This document shows, one piece after another, positions 18,101 through 28,635 of a DNA stretch of 64,000 bases. The stretch comes from CAWVWD01 sp965662365. GTDB taxonomy: Bacteria > Bacteroidota > Bacteroidia > Chitinophagales > Saprospiraceae. Positions within the stretch are counted from its first letter, which is position 1. The number at the start of each line of letters is the position of its first letter. A model generated the notes under the pieces. The model searched no databases. It worked only from the letters and a program-made list of their open reading frames with translations, and was not told the origin of the DNA. The stretch is taken from contig CBFIHR010000012.1 in NCBI GenBank assembly GCA_965662365.1, positions 8,542 to 72,541 of the forward strand, given 5' to 3'. The position numbers were made by a program, and so were the translations under genes.

Positions 18101-18527
18101 GTTTTTTTATCCGTCAAACGGATGCCTCTTAAATTTAAAAACGGTGATAAAATTTTGTTTTGAAAATCTAAATTGTAGCAATAATGTGCTTCTTTAAGCA
18201 CGACTGAAATAAATAATATCCCCTAAGACGGATATTTTTGAAATAGGTTACGCTTTGATTTAAAAAAATATCTATGATTTTAGTTAAAATTTTTGATAGA
18301 AAAAAGACGACTTTTATAATAATTATAACTAATTGGTTTTCAATTGATTAATCCTTGGTTATTTTTAATAATTTAGTACTAAAATTAGGATTTTTTTATC
18401 TTAAAAAACCTATTTCTACAAAAACTATTACCTTTGCAAAAGTTTTTAAAAAACGGTTATCAATTGATTCGTTTTATGTTCACATAACATTTAAAGAATC
18501 AAACATTTAAACATTCAAATATTTAAG
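18101..18527. other. Divergent regulatory gap upstream of fabI
   Basis: This 427-bp AT-rich stretch holds no convincing small gene. It contains the -7 box at 18429 for fabI. Just before the fabI ATG (18486-18527) is an AT-rich series of AACATTTAA / AACATTCAA words similar to those in the repeat at 37114-37180. Confidence 0.5.
18429..18436 (+). promoter_or_regulatory. -7 box upstream of fabI
   Basis: TACCTTTG fits TAnnTTTG. It would give a leader of about 85 bases. No TTG lies at the -33 position. Confidence 0.4.
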
Positions 18528-19358
18528 ATGGGAAATAACTTATTAGCAGGAAAAAGAGGAATTATCTCGGGGGCATTAGACCCTAATTCAATCGCTTGGA
18601 AAGTAGCGGAAAGATGTGTAGAAGAAGGAGCAACAATCACCTTGACCAATGCTCCTGTAGCGATGCGTTTTGGAAAAATCAACGAATTAGGCGAAAAACT
18701 AAACGCTGAAATTATTCCTGCCGATGCAACAAATATGGACGATTTAAAAAATCTTTTTGAAAAGTCGATGGAAGTTTTGGGTGGAAAAGTCGATTTCGTT
18801 TTACATTCTATCGGTATGTCTATCAATGTACGTAAAGGTCGTGAATACACGAATCTAAAGCATGACTGGACCTTGAAATCATTAGATGTTTCGGCATTAT
18901 CTTTTCACAAAATGTTGCAAACTGCTTATAAATTAGATGCGATCAATGACTGGGGTTCTGTTCTTGGATTATCTTATATGGCAGCACAACGTACATTTCC
19001 AGATTATAACGAAATGGCAGAAGCAAAAGCCATATTAGAATCAATCGCTCGTAGCTTCGGCTATCACTACGGCACTCGTAATAAAGTTCGTGTCAACACC
19101 ATCTCTCAATCTCCAACGATGACAACAGCAGGAAGTGGTGTAAAAGGTTTTAACGACTTCTTTTCTTATGCTGAAAAAGTATCACCTTTAGGTAATGCAA
19201 CAGCTGACGAATGTGCGGATTATTGCGTGATGATGTTCTCGGATTTGACTCGCAAAGTGACAATGCAAAATCTTTTCCATGATGGAGGATTTGTTAATAT
19301 GGGTATGTCTCCTGCATTGTTTGATTGGGTTGAGGAAATGAAAGCAGCAGAAGAATAG
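18528..19358 (+). CDS. fabI: Enoyl-[acyl-carrier-protein] reductase (NADH)
   Basis: Last reductive step of each fatty-acid elongation cycle. The divergent short-chain dehydrogenase pattern of FabI is present: GKRGIISGALDPNSIAW at the start replaces the classic glycine motif. The catalytic Tyr150 and Tyr160 and Lys167 lie in LSYMAAQRTFPDYNEMAEAK with the family spacing. SQSPTMTTAGSGVKGF near residue 195 forms the substrate-binding loop that triclosan-type inhibitors order. The 276-residue length is typical of the phylum. Two hairpin terminators follow, one for each converging gene. Confidence 0.95.
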   Translation: MGNNLLAGKRGIISGALDPNSIAWKVAERCVEEGATITLTNAPVAMRFGKINELGEKLNAEIIPADATNMDDLKNLFEKSMEVLGGKVDFVLHSIGMSINVRKGREYTNLKHDWTLKSLDVSALSFHKMLQTAYKLDAINDWGSVLGLSYMAAQRTFPDYNEMAEAKAILESIARSFGYHYGTRNKVRVNTISQSPTMTTAGSGVKGFNDFFSYAEKVSPLGNATADECADYCVMMFSDLTRKVTMQNLFHDGGFVNMGMSPALFDWVEEMKAAEE

Positions 19359-19445
19359 ACTTTGTGAAAAATAAGATAAACAATAAACGCTGTAGAAAAT
19401 AAAATTCACTTTCTGAGCGAATAATCTTGTTGAATTGTAGATCTA

Positions 19446-19476
19446 AAAGGTCGAGCGTTGGTAGCGTTCGACCTTT
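19446..19476 (+). terminator. Terminator after fabI
   Basis: AAAGGTCGA pairs with TCGACCTTT around GCG/GCGT, followed by a T-rich tail. The same core word, AAAGGTCGA, recurs in the terminator at 47167. Confidence 0.7.
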
Positions 19477-19527
19477 CTATTTTTTACCATTGTCTCCTCC
19501 ATAAAATAATGCAACCGATTGAAACTA

Positions 19528-19561
19528 AAAACGGGCAAATCCCGAAGGAAATGCCCGTTTT
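19528..19561. terminator. Terminator of the rpoBC operon
   Basis: AAAACGGGCA (19528-19537) pairs with TGCCCGTTTT (19552-19561), loop 14 bases. It lies 24 bases beyond the rpoC stop on the minus strand, and its A/T flanks suit both directions. Confidence 0.75.
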
Positions 19562-19584
19562 ATATTTTTAGCAATTAGGAATAA

Positions 19585-22500
19585 TTAAAATTCCGCTGCT
19601 CTTCTTCTATCTTCGTCAGTTAGTTCATAATACCCCATTTCTGACTTATCTCCTACTAATAACTTCTGATACTTACGAATACCTGTTCCTGCCGGAATTG
19701 GCTTACCAACAATTACGTTCTCTTTCAAACCATATAAGTGATCTTGTTTAGCGGCAATTGCTGCTGAACTGATAACTTTTGTCGTTTCTTGGAACGATGC
19801 GGCTGAAATCCAAGATTTCGTACCTAAAGATGCTTTCGTAATACCTTGTAATACAGGCATTGATGTTGATGGAATCGCATCACGGAACTTCACTAATTTT
19901 TTATCTTTACGACGTAATTGTGAATTTTCTTCCCGTAATTGACGAACACTTACCATCTGCCCTTCAACCAATGTTTTAGAATCACCTGAATCTGTTACGA
20001 TTTTCTTATCGAAAATTCTATCATTTTCTTTCAAGAAATCATACTTTTCGACAGCTTCTTTTTCTAAGAATATTGTATCCCCTGCGTCCAAGATTTGAAC
20101 ACGACGCATCATCTGACGAACAATCACTTCGATGTGCTTATCGTTAATTACAACACCCTGTGTACGATATACTTCTTGAACACCGTTCACTAAGTATGCC
20201 TGTACAGCATAAGGTCCTTTAATATTTAAAATATCACGAGGAGCGGTTGCACCGTCTGATAATTGTGTACCTGCACGAACAAAGTCACCTTCTTGTACCA
20301 AGATGTGTTTAGATAAACCAACTAAGTACTTACGGCGTAATTCGTCTTTTGATGTTACGATAACTTCACGATTACCACGTTTGATTTTACCAAAGCTAAT
20401 CACACCATCAATTTCAGAAACAACTGAAGGATTCGATGGATTACGTGCTTCAAATAACTCTGTTACACGAGGTAAACCACCCGTAATATCGGCAATTCCA
20501 CCTAAACTACGAGGAATTTTCACCAATTGCTCTCCTGGTCGTACAGCTGCACCATCTTTTACAACGATGTGAGAACCTACTGGTAAGTTATATTTACGTA
20601 ATACCTCTTCGTCTGTATTTTCGATGATAATTGTCGGAATTTTCTTCTTCTTCTTCGCTTCGATAATTACTTTCTCACGGAAACCTGTCGCATCATCGAC
20701 CTCTTCACGATAAGTAACCCCTTCTTCAATCATCTCAAAACGAACAACCCCTTCAAATTCTGTAACGATGACAGCGTTATAAGGATCCCATTCACAGATT
20801 ACCGTATCCTTCTCAATAACCTGATCATGTTTTACATATAATGTTGCACCATAAGGTATATGCTGTGTTGTATAAACTTTCTGAGGATTATTCGGATCAA
20901 TCAAACGAACTTCCGCAGAACGTGCTAGTACGATATTAGTCGTTGAACCGTCTTCGTTCAAGCGTTGCGTTGTACGAATTTCTTCGAATTCTACCCTTGC
21001 TTTAAACTTAGATTTGATTTGAGACTCTTCCGCTGTACGAGAAGCCGTACCACCAACGTGGAATGTACGTAAAGTCAACTGTGTACCCGGCTCACCGATT
21101 GATTGTGCAGCAATAATACCAACGGCATCACCATGTTCTGATAAGCGACCTGTTGCCAAGTTTTTACCATAACACATTACACAAACACCACGCTCCGTTT
21201 CACAAGTTAATACCGAGCGAATATAGACAGACTCAATACCTGCATCTTCGATTCTCTGAGCAACTACACGAGTAATATAAGTATCTGCTTCTACAATTAC
21301 CTCATCTGTTACAGGATCGATAACATCTTCTAAAGTATAACGACCGTAGATTCTATCCGATAGCGGCTGAATTACTTTTTCGTTTTCTTTTAATGCCGTT
21401 ACTTCAATCCCTCTTAATGTATGACAATCTTCTTCGATGATGACAACATCTTGAGATACATCTACCAAACGACGTGTTAAATACCCCGCATCAGCAGTTT
21501 TTAACGCCGTATCCGCAAGACCTTTACGAGCACCGTGTGTAGAGATAAAGTAATCTTGAACAGATAAACCATCAACGAAATTCGATAAAATCGGATTCTC
21601 AATAATCGCTCCACCTGTATCACCTGATTTTCTCGGCTTAGCCATCAATCCACGTAATCCACAAAGCTGCTTAATCTGTTGTTTAGAACCACGAGCCCCC
21701 GAATCTAACATCATATATACCGAGTTAAACCCTTGCTTATGTTCTTTCATCTCGATCATCAACTGCTCCGTAATCTTGTTATCGGCATAAGTCCACTGGT
21801 CAATTACCTGATTATAACGTTCGTTATTGGTAATTAATCCCATATCATAATTTTCGACTACTTCATCGACCAAAGCTTGTGCTTCTGCAAGCGTTGACTT
21901 CTTGATAGAAGGCTCAATCAAATCCGGTAGGTTGAATGATAATCCACCTTTGAATGCCCACATGAAACCAAGTTCCTTAGCATCATCTAATAACTTTGCC
22001 GTCTCTTCAACGTTAGCAATTTCAAGGATTCCACCAATTACACCACGTAGTTTTTTCTTTGTCAATAATTCATTAACAAAACCTACTTTTTCAGGAACAA
22101 TTTGATTGAATAAAATACGTCCAACCGTTGTTTCTAATAAAGTTTTTTCTAACTCTCCTGTTTCAGGATTACGAACTTTTGTTCTCACCTTTACCCAAGC
22201 GTGTAATTCAACTTTCCCTTCATTCAAAGCAATCATTGCTTCTTCATCAGAGTAGAATATTTTTCCTTCCCCTTTTACTTTACGTTCTGGCGTTGATTTT
22301 CTTCCTTTTGTAATGTAATATAATCCTAAGACCATATCCTGTGTCGGAAGTGTAATCGGCGTACCGTTTTGAGGGTTCAACATGTTATGTGCACCTAACA
22401 TCAGTACTTGTGCCTCTAAAATAGCAGCATGACTTAATGGTAAGTGAACCGCCATTTGATCACCATCAAAATCGGCGTTGAATGCTGTACACACTAACGG

Positions 22501-23892
22501 GTGTAACTGAATCGCTTTACCTTCAATCAATTTTGGCTGAAAAGCCTGAATTGATAAACGGTGTAATGTTGGAGCTCGGTTTAACATGATCGGGTGACCT
22601 TTCAATACATTTTCAAGGATTTCCCAAATCACAGGATCTTTTCTATCAACCAATTTCTTGGCAGACTTAACCGTTTTTACAATACCTCTTTCGATTAATT
22701 TACGAATAATGAACGGCTTAAACAGCTCCGCTGCCATACCTTTTGGTAAACCACATTCATGGATCTTCAAAGTTGGCCCTACAACGATGACCGAACGACC
22801 TGAATAATCCACACGCTTACCTAATAAGTTTTGACGGAAACGACCTTGCTTACCTTTCAGAATATCACTTAATGATTTTAATGCACGGCCACCTTCTGCT
22901 TTTACTGCATTTGATTTACGAGAGTTATCAAAAAGTGAATCGACTGCCTCTTGCAACATTCGTTTTTCGTTTCTCAAAATCACCTCAGGAGCTTTAATCT
23001 CCAAAAGACGCTTCAAACGATTATTACGAATAATGACACGACGATATAAATCATTCAAATCTGAACTTGCAAAACGACCACCATCTAACGGTACTAAAGG
23101 ACGTAACTCTGGCGGAACAACCGGTAAGAATTGGATAATTGTCCATTCTGGTTTATTCTCCATACGAGTTTGTCCGTCGCGGAATGCTTCAACGACACGT
23201 AAACGCTTTAATGCTTCGTTTTTACGTTGTTGAGAAGTTTCCGTAGCTGCTTGATTACGTAAAGCGTAAGAAAGTTTATCTAATTCTAACCTTTCCAAAA
23301 GGTCACGGACAGCTTCTGCTCCCATTTTCGCAACAAACTTGTCAGGATGAGAATCCTCCATCATGTGTTGCTCTTTTGGTAATTCGTCTAAGATTTCAAG
23401 ATATTCCTCTTCCGTCAATAAGTCCATCTTCGCCAAACCATCTTTCTCCTTCACACCTGCGTTAATAACCACATAGCGTTCGTAGTAAATGATTGTTTCT
23501 AATTTCTTAGAAGACAAACCTAATAAGTAACCAATCTTATTTGGCAACGATTTAAAGAACCAAATATGAACAACGGGAACGACCAATTTAATGTGTCCCA
23601 TACGTTCACGACGAACTTTCTTTTCTGTTACTTCAACTCCACATCTATCACAAACGATTCCTTTATAACGAATACGTTTGTATTTTCCACAGTAACATTC
23701 GTAATCCTTTACAGGCCCGAAAATTCGCTCACAAAATAAACCGTCACGTTCTGGTTTGTAAGAACGATAGTTAATAGTTTCAGGTTTTAGAACCTCTCCG
23801 TAAGAACGTTCTAAAATATCATCTGGAGATGATAACGAAACTGAAATTGTAGAGAAATCACTGTTGATTTTATGATTTTTCTTAAATGCCAT
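19585..23892 (-). CDS. rpoC: RNA polymerase beta-prime subunit
   Basis: Catalytic core subunit of RNA polymerase. The four-cysteine zinc site is near residues 66-84 (CYCGKYKRIRYKGIVCDRCGVEV). The active-site NADFDGDQMAVHLPLS is near residue 472, the bridge-helix/trigger-loop region DTALKTADAGYLTRRLVDV near 790, and the second zinc site CETERGVCVMCYG near 885. GEPGTQLTLRTFHVGG follows shortly after. The 1435-residue length is normal for Bacteroidota. It is separated from rpoB by a 72-base intercistronic stretch with a strong hairpin. Confidence 0.98.
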   Translation of the reverse strand: MAFKKNHKINSDFSTISVSLSSPDDILERSYGEVLKPETINYRSYKPERDGLFCERIFGPVKDYECYCGKYKRIRYKGIVCDRCGVEVTEKKVRRERMGHIKLVVPVVHIWFFKSLPNKIGYLLGLSSKKLETIIYYERYVVINAGVKEKDGLAKMDLLTEEEYLEILDELPKEQHMMEDSHPDKFVAKMGAEAVRDLLERLELDKLSYALRNQAATETSQQRKNEALKRLRVVEAFRDGQTRMENKPEWTIIQFLPVVPPELRPLVPLDGGRFASSDLNDLYRRVIIRNNRLKRLLEIKAPEVILRNEKRMLQEAVDSLFDNSRKSNAVKAEGGRALKSLSDILKGKQGRFRQNLLGKRVDYSGRSVIVVGPTLKIHECGLPKGMAAELFKPFIIRKLIERGIVKTVKSAKKLVDRKDPVIWEILENVLKGHPIMLNRAPTLHRLSIQAFQPKLIEGKAIQLHPLVCTAFNADFDGDQMAVHLPLSHAAILEAQVLMLGAHNMLNPQNGTPITLPTQDMVLGLYYITKGRKSTPERKVKGEGKIFYSDEEAMIALNEGKVELHAWVKVRTKVRNPETGELEKTLLETTVGRILFNQIVPEKVGFVNELLTKKKLRGVIGGILEIANVEETAKLLDDAKELGFMWAFKGGLSFNLPDLIEPSIKKSTLAEAQALVDEVVENYDMGLITNNERYNQVIDQWTYADNKITEQLMIEMKEHKQGFNSVYMMLDSGARGSKQQIKQLCGLRGLMAKPRKSGDTGGAIIENPILSNFVDGLSVQDYFISTHGARKGLADTALKTADAGYLTRRLVDVSQDVVIIEEDCHTLRGIEVTALKENEKVIQPLSDRIYGRYTLEDVIDPVTDEVIVEADTYITRVVAQRIEDAGIESVYIRSVLTCETERGVCVMCYGKNLATGRLSEHGDAVGIIAAQSIGEPGTQLTLRTFHVGGTASRTAEESQIKSKFKARVEFEEIRTTQRLNEDGSTTNIVLARSAEVRLIDPNNPQKVYTTQHIPYGATLYVKHDQVIEKDTVICEWDPYNAVIVTEFEGVVRFEMIEEGVTYREEVDDATGFREKVIIEAKKKKKIPTIIIENTDEEVLRKYNLPVGSHIVVKDGAAVRPGEQLVKIPRSLGGIADITGGLPRVTELFEARNPSNPSVVSEIDGVISFGKIKRGNREVIVTSKDELRRKYLVGLSKHILVQEGDFVRAGTQLSDGATAPRDILNIKGPYAVQAYLVNGVQEVYRTQGVVINDKHIEVIVRQMMRRVQILDAGDTIFLEKEAVEKYDFLKENDRIFDKKIVTDSGDSKTLVEGQMVSVRQLREENSQLRRKDKKLVKFRDAIPSTSMPVLQGITKASLGTKSWISAASFQETTKVISSAAIAAKQDHLYGLKENVIVGKPIPAGTGIRKYQKLLVGDKSEMGYYELTDEDRRRAAEF

Positions 23893-23918
23893 ATAAGAAA
23901 ACTTTGAATGATGCGAAA

Positions 23919-23949
23919 AGCAAAAGCCTACACTTCGTAGACTTTTGCT
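23919..23949 (-). other. Intercistronic hairpin between rpoB and rpoC
   Basis: AGCAAAAGCCTAC and GTAGACTTTTGCT form a 13-bp stem with one G-T pair and a 5-base loop. Flanking ATGATG/CATCAT could extend it. There is no good U run on the minus strand. A processing or attenuation site is the likely role. Confidence 0.6.
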
Positions 23950-23964
23950 CTATCATCATATTTT

Positions 23965-26900
23965 TTATTGAAATTTCAATTCTAATGCAAGACCACGTAA
24001 CTCATGAACCAATACGTTAAATGACTCCGGAATTCCTGGAGTTGGCAAGTTATCACCTTTAACGATTGCTTCGTAAGCTTTTGCACGACCATTAATATCA
24101 TCTGACTTGATTGTCAACATTTCACGAAGGATGTTTGATGCACCAAATGCCTCTAATGCCCAAACCTCCATCTCTCCAAGACGCTGACCACCAAACTGTG
24201 CTTTACCACCAAGCGGCTGTTGCGTAATCAATGAATAAGGCCCGATCGAACGTGCGTGCATCTTATCATCAACCATGTGTGATAATTTCAACATATAGAT
24301 AATACCAACCGTTGCGGTTTGGTGGAATCTATCTCCTGTTTCACCATCATACAAGTAAGTTTGACCATAAGATGGTAAACCTGCCTCCTCTATCTTGTCT
24401 TCGATTTCATAGGATTTTGCACCATCGAAAATAGGCGTTCCATATTTCTCACCTAATTTCTTACCGGCCCAACCTAATACCGTTTCAAAGATTTGCCCCA
24501 AGTTCATACGAGAAGGTACACCTAATGGATTTAATACAATATCCACTGGCGTTCCGTCTTCTAGAAACGGCATATCTTCATAACGAACGATTCTTGCTAC
24601 AATACCTTTGTTACCGTGACGACCCGCTAATTTATCACCAACCTTCAGCTTACGCTTCTTAGCCATGTAAACTTTCGCTAACTTCAATACACCTGCTGGC
24701 AACTCATCACCAATACTAATATTGAATTTCTCACGCTTGTAACGTCCAATTTCTTCGTTCAACTTAATACTGAAATTGTGTAACAATCGCTTAATTAAGT
24801 CATTTGTATGTTCGTCGTTTGTCCAACCAGAATAATCAACAGTAGTGTAGTCTAATTCTTTCAATACATCTTGACCAAAACGGACTCCTTTAGGAATCAA
24901 CATTTCGTTGTAAATACTTCTCACACCTTCTGAACCTTTATCTTTTAACAAAATCATCAATTTGTCAATCAAGATTAGTTTCAGTTCGTTAACAGCTCCG
25001 TTATGTGCAGTATCTAACTTTTTGATCAGTTCTTTTTCCTTCGCTTTTTGAGCTTTATCTTTTTTCGCTCTTGCGAATAACTGCTTATTGATAATGATAC
25101 CTCTTGTGGAAGGAGATGCTTTTAATGAAGCATCTTTTACGTCACCTGCTTTATCACCAAAGATAGCACGTAATAACTTCTCTTCAGGAGTAGGATCAGA
25201 TTCACCTTTTGGTGTAATCTTACCAATAATGATATCTCCTTCCTTGATTCTTGCACCAATTCTGATGATACCATTTTCATCTAAATCTTTAGTTGCTTCC
25301 TCGCTGACGTTAGGGATATCATTTGTTAACTCTTCCTCTCCCAATTTCGTATCACGTACATCTAATTCAAAATGCTGAATGTGTAACGATGTGAACACAT
25401 CCTCACGTACAACTCTTTCAGATAATACAATCGCATCCTCAAAGTTATACCCTTTCCAAGGCATAAACGATACTAAGAGGTTTTGACCTAAAGCCAATTC
25501 TCCTTGTTGAGTCGCATAACCATCACAAAGGATCATTCCTTTTTCTACTCTATCACCTTTACGAACGATAGGTTTTAAGTTAATACAAGTTCCCTGATTC
25601 GTTCTACGGAATTTGATTAAATCATAAGCCTTACGATTATCTTCAAAAGATACTAATTGATCTTCTGATGTTCTATCGTAACGAATCACAATTTGAGTAG
25701 AATCAACGTATTCAACAACACCTGTTCCTTCTGCATTAATCAACATACGAGAATCACGAGCGACTTGACCTTCCAAACCTGTTCCTACAATTGGAGAATC
25801 CGGTTTTAGTAAAGGTACAGCTTGACGCTGCATGTTTGATCCCATCAAGGCACGATTCGCATCATCATTCTCTAAGAAAGGAATCATCGAAGCGGAAACA
25901 CCTACAATTTGGTTCGGTGCGACGTCCATAAACTCGATTTCCTCTGGCTGTAATACAGGGAAATCACCATGCTCACGACATTTCACTCTATCTGTTTCAA
26001 AAGCACCTTGCTCTGTAATCGGTGCATTCGCTTGAGCGATGATCGCCATATCCTCACCTTCTGCTGATAGATAAATCGGTTCTTCTTCTACGACAACACG
26101 TCCTTCGTCAACTCGACGATATGGTGTTTCTAAGAATCCCATTTTATTCACCTTTGCATGTACACAAAGTGTCGAAATCAAACCAATATTCGGTCCTTCA
26201 GGAGTTTCAATTGTACATAAACGACCGTAGTGAGAATAGTGAACATCTCGAACCTCAAAACCAGCACGCTCACGAGATAAACCTCCAGGTCCTAATGCTG
26301 AAATACGACGTTTGTGTGTAATCTCCGAAAGTGGATTCGTTTGGTCGGCAAATTGTGATAACTGTGATGTACCGAAGAATGAATTAATTACAGAAGATAA
26401 TGTTCTGGCATTAATCAAATCAATCGGTGTAAATACTTCGTTATCACGTACATTCATACGCTCACGGATCGTTCTGGCCATACGAGCCAAACCAACACCA
26501 AACTGAGCATACAACTGTTCCCCAACTGTTCTTACACGACGATTACTTAAATGGTCAATATCATCAATTTCTGCTCTTTGATTCATTAAACGAACCAAAT
26601 ATTTCACTATTTCGATGATATCTTCTTTCGTTAAAACTAAAGTTTCACGAGGTGTATCCAAATTCAACTTACGGTTGATTTTGTAACGACCTACGTCACC
26701 TAAATTATAACGTTTGTCAGAGAAGAACAACTTGTCAATAATACCACGAGCTGTTTCTTCATCTGGTGGATCTGTTCCTCTTAACTGACGATATATATAT
26801 TGTACCGCTTCAATTTCTGAACTTGAAGGGTCTTTTTGTAAAGTATTATAAATAATGGAGTAATCTTCATCAACATCTTCACGTTGCAAGATAATCGTCT

Positions 26901-27789
26901 CTACTCCAGTGTCTAAAATTAAGTCGATATGATCTTCATCAAGAACGGTATCACGTTCTAAGATGATTTCATTACGCTCAATAGTCACCACCTCACCGGT
27001 GTCCTCATCTACAAAATCCTCCGTCCAACTTCTTAATACACGAGCTGCTAACTTACGACCTACAGAGGCTTCTAATGAATCTTCAGTTACCTGTAACTCA
27101 TCCGCTAAGTTGAAAAGATCTAAAATTTGATGATCAGAATCATAACCGATTGCACGCAACAATGTAGTGACAGGAAATTTTTTCTTACGATCAATATAAG
27201 CGTACATTACGGTGTTAATATCCGTAGCAAACTCCATCCAAGCCCCCTTGAAAGGAATGACTCTCGCAGAATAAATTTTCGTACCATTCGGGTGGAAACT
27301 TTGACCAAAAAATACACCTGGTGAACGGTGCAACTGAGAAACGATAACTCGCTCCGCACCATTTACTACAAACGTACCTTTCGGCGTCATGTAAGGTATG
27401 TTTCCTAAGAATACATCTTGTACAATCGTCTTGAAATCAACGTGTTCTTCATCATTACACGATAACCTCAGTTTCGCTTTTAAAGGAACACTATAAGTCA
27501 ATCCACGCTGCATACACTCTTCGATAGAGTACCTTGGTGGGTCAACGAAATAATCTAAAAACTCTAAAACGAAAATGTTTCGAGCATCGGTGATAGGGAA
27601 ATTCTCCATAAATACTTTAAAGAGTCCTTCCTCTCCACGATTTTCTGGAGTCGTTTCTAATTGAAAAAATTCCTGAAAGGATTGGATTTGGATCCCTAAA
27701 AAATCCGGATAAGCAGATAAATGCTTAATTTTTCCAAAGCTGATGCGTTTTTTGCTGCCGTCAGCAACAACATTGCTGTTTGATGCCAT
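23965..27789 (-). CDS. rpoB: RNA polymerase beta subunit
   Basis: RNA polymerase core subunit of 1274 residues. The rifampicin-binding cluster is recognisable as FFGTSQLSQFADQTNPLSEITHKRR with LGPGGLSRERAGFEVRDVH near residues 470-510. GRLCTIETPEGPNIGLI and the late GDKLAGRHGNKGIV follow in order. The C-terminal LTIKSDDINGRAKAYEAIVKG interacts with beta-prime. The start at 27789 gives MASNSNVVADGSKKRISFGK, a normal N-terminus; a longer overlapping frame upstream is not in phase with it. Upstream lies a 336-bp gap from rplL. Confidence 0.98.
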   Translation of the reverse strand: MASNSNVVADGSKKRISFGKIKHLSAYPDFLGIQIQSFQEFFQLETTPENRGEEGLFKVFMENFPITDARNIFVLEFLDYFVDPPRYSIEECMQRGLTYSVPLKAKLRLSCNDEEHVDFKTIVQDVFLGNIPYMTPKGTFVVNGAERVIVSQLHRSPGVFFGQSFHPNGTKIYSARVIPFKGAWMEFATDINTVMYAYIDRKKKFPVTTLLRAIGYDSDHQILDLFNLADELQVTEDSLEASVGRKLAARVLRSWTEDFVDEDTGEVVTIERNEIILERDTVLDEDHIDLILDTGVETIILQREDVDEDYSIIYNTLQKDPSSSEIEAVQYIYRQLRGTDPPDEETARGIIDKLFFSDKRYNLGDVGRYKINRKLNLDTPRETLVLTKEDIIEIVKYLVRLMNQRAEIDDIDHLSNRRVRTVGEQLYAQFGVGLARMARTIRERMNVRDNEVFTPIDLINARTLSSVINSFFGTSQLSQFADQTNPLSEITHKRRISALGPGGLSRERAGFEVRDVHYSHYGRLCTIETPEGPNIGLISTLCVHAKVNKMGFLETPYRRVDEGRVVVEEEPIYLSAEGEDMAIIAQANAPITEQGAFETDRVKCREHGDFPVLQPEEIEFMDVAPNQIVGVSASMIPFLENDDANRALMGSNMQRQAVPLLKPDSPIVGTGLEGQVARDSRMLINAEGTGVVEYVDSTQIVIRYDRTSEDQLVSFEDNRKAYDLIKFRRTNQGTCINLKPIVRKGDRVEKGMILCDGYATQQGELALGQNLLVSFMPWKGYNFEDAIVLSERVVREDVFTSLHIQHFELDVRDTKLGEEELTNDIPNVSEEATKDLDENGIIRIGARIKEGDIIIGKITPKGESDPTPEEKLLRAIFGDKAGDVKDASLKASPSTRGIIINKQLFARAKKDKAQKAKEKELIKKLDTAHNGAVNELKLILIDKLMILLKDKGSEGVRSIYNEMLIPKGVRFGQDVLKELDYTTVDYSGWTNDEHTNDLIKRLLHNFSIKLNEEIGRYKREKFNISIGDELPAGVLKLAKVYMAKKRKLKVGDKLAGRHGNKGIVARIVRYEDMPFLEDGTPVDIVLNPLGVPSRMNLGQIFETVLGWAGKKLGEKYGTPIFDGAKSYEIEDKIEEAGLPSYGQTYLYDGETGDRFHQTATVGIIYMLKLSHMVDDKMHARSIGPYSLITQQPLGGKAQFGGQRLGEMEVWALEAFGASNILREMLTIKSDDINGRAKAYEAIVKGDNLPTPGIPESFNVLVHELRGLALELKFQ

Positions 27790-28125
27790 GTATAAATATT
27801 TTTAAGCCGGAATTTTGAAGATAAGATATCAATGCCGTGAGTAACAAACTCTTCTTTTAATTTGTTCGGCATATAAAACAAACATACATCAAAAACCAAA
27901 TCTTAAATTTAATTTTATTGTATGCTTTAGACAGGTATAGGCTTAGCCAAATATCGCTTGACTAAGCCTACTAACCTATCTCTGTACTATGTAAATTGTA
28001 AAAATCAGCCTTTTACAAAGTATTTATTGTTAAATAAAAGAAGTTAAAATCAACTTGAACGATAGTGTAAGTTTTGAACAAAGTATAAAACACCTTGACT
28101 CAAGAACTAGTTCACTAAAGAAAAA
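27790..28125 (-). other. rplL-rpoB intergenic region
   Basis: No gene is seen in these 336 bases. They hold the hairpin at 27933-27977 and an isolated -7 box (TATGTTTG on the minus strand, 27879-27886) that lacks a -33 TTG. Partial termination after rplL with read-through or re-initiation into rpoB is a reasonable inference. Confidence 0.45.
27933..27977 (-). other. Hairpin between rplL and rpoB (attenuator candidate)
   Basis: AGGTATAGGCTTAG (27933-27946) pairs with CTAAGCCTACTAACCT (27962-27977) with a two-base bulge. On the minus strand it is followed by TCTAAAGC rather than a U run. An attenuator or RNase processing site is the likely role, as between these genes in other bacteria. Confidence 0.5.
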
Positions 28126-28503
28126 TTATTTTACTTCAACAGAAGCACCTGCTGCCTCTAAAGCTTCTTTTAATGCTTCCGCTTCTTCTTTAGATACTTT
28201 TTCTTTCAATGTACCTGGAGCAGAATCAACTAATGCTTTCGCATCTTTCAAACCAACACCCATTGCAGATTTAACTGCTTTTACAACTGCTAATTTAGCA
28301 GAACCAAATGATGATAAGATTACATCAAACTCAGTTTGTTCAGCAGCAGCTTCGCCTGCACCTGCACCTGCAGGACCTGCAACAGCAACAGCAGCAGCAG
28401 CTGGTTCGATTCCGTATTCGTCTTTTAAGATAGTTGCTAAATCACTTACTTCCTTTACAGTTAAGTTTACTAATTGATCTGCAAGAGCTTTTAAATCAGC
28501 CAT
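28126..28503 (-). CDS. rplL: 50S ribosomal protein L7/L12
   Basis: Stalk protein that recruits translation GTPases. The order is an N-terminal dimerisation domain (LADQLVNLTVKEVSDLATIL), an Ala/Gly/Pro-rich hinge at about residues 35-55, and a C-terminal domain with EFDVILSSFGSAKLAVVKAVKSAMGVGLKDAK. The 125-residue length is normal. It lies 132 bases after rplJ, with a palindrome between. Confidence 0.98.
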   Translation of the reverse strand: MADLKALADQLVNLTVKEVSDLATILKDEYGIEPAAAAVAVAGPAGAGAGEAAAEQTEFDVILSSFGSAKLAVVKAVKSAMGVGLKDAKALVDSAPGTLKEKVSKEEAEALKEALEAAGASVEVK

Positions 28504-28545
28504 TTTAATAATTTTTTAAGAATGTTCTTTAAATTAGTTTTTCAC

Positions 28546-28561
28546 AACAGCAATTGCTGTT
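28546..28561 (-). other. 16-bp perfect palindrome between rplJ and rplL
   Basis: AACAGCAATTGCTGTT is a perfect palindrome flanked by A/T runs. In the rplJ-rplL RNA it could form a short stem affecting rplL translation or RNA processing. Confidence 0.45.
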
Positions 28562-28635
28562 TTTATTTTGAATTTACTCCTACAATGCGTAACCATTTGC
28601 AGGATATAAAATGGAAGCCAAATTCAATATGAATC

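Noticed and set aside
28055..28477. 140-codon plus-strand frame opposite rplL
   Set aside because: It is the antisense shadow of L7/L12, rich in Ala/Ser/Pro because of the alanine codons on the other strand, and has no family features.
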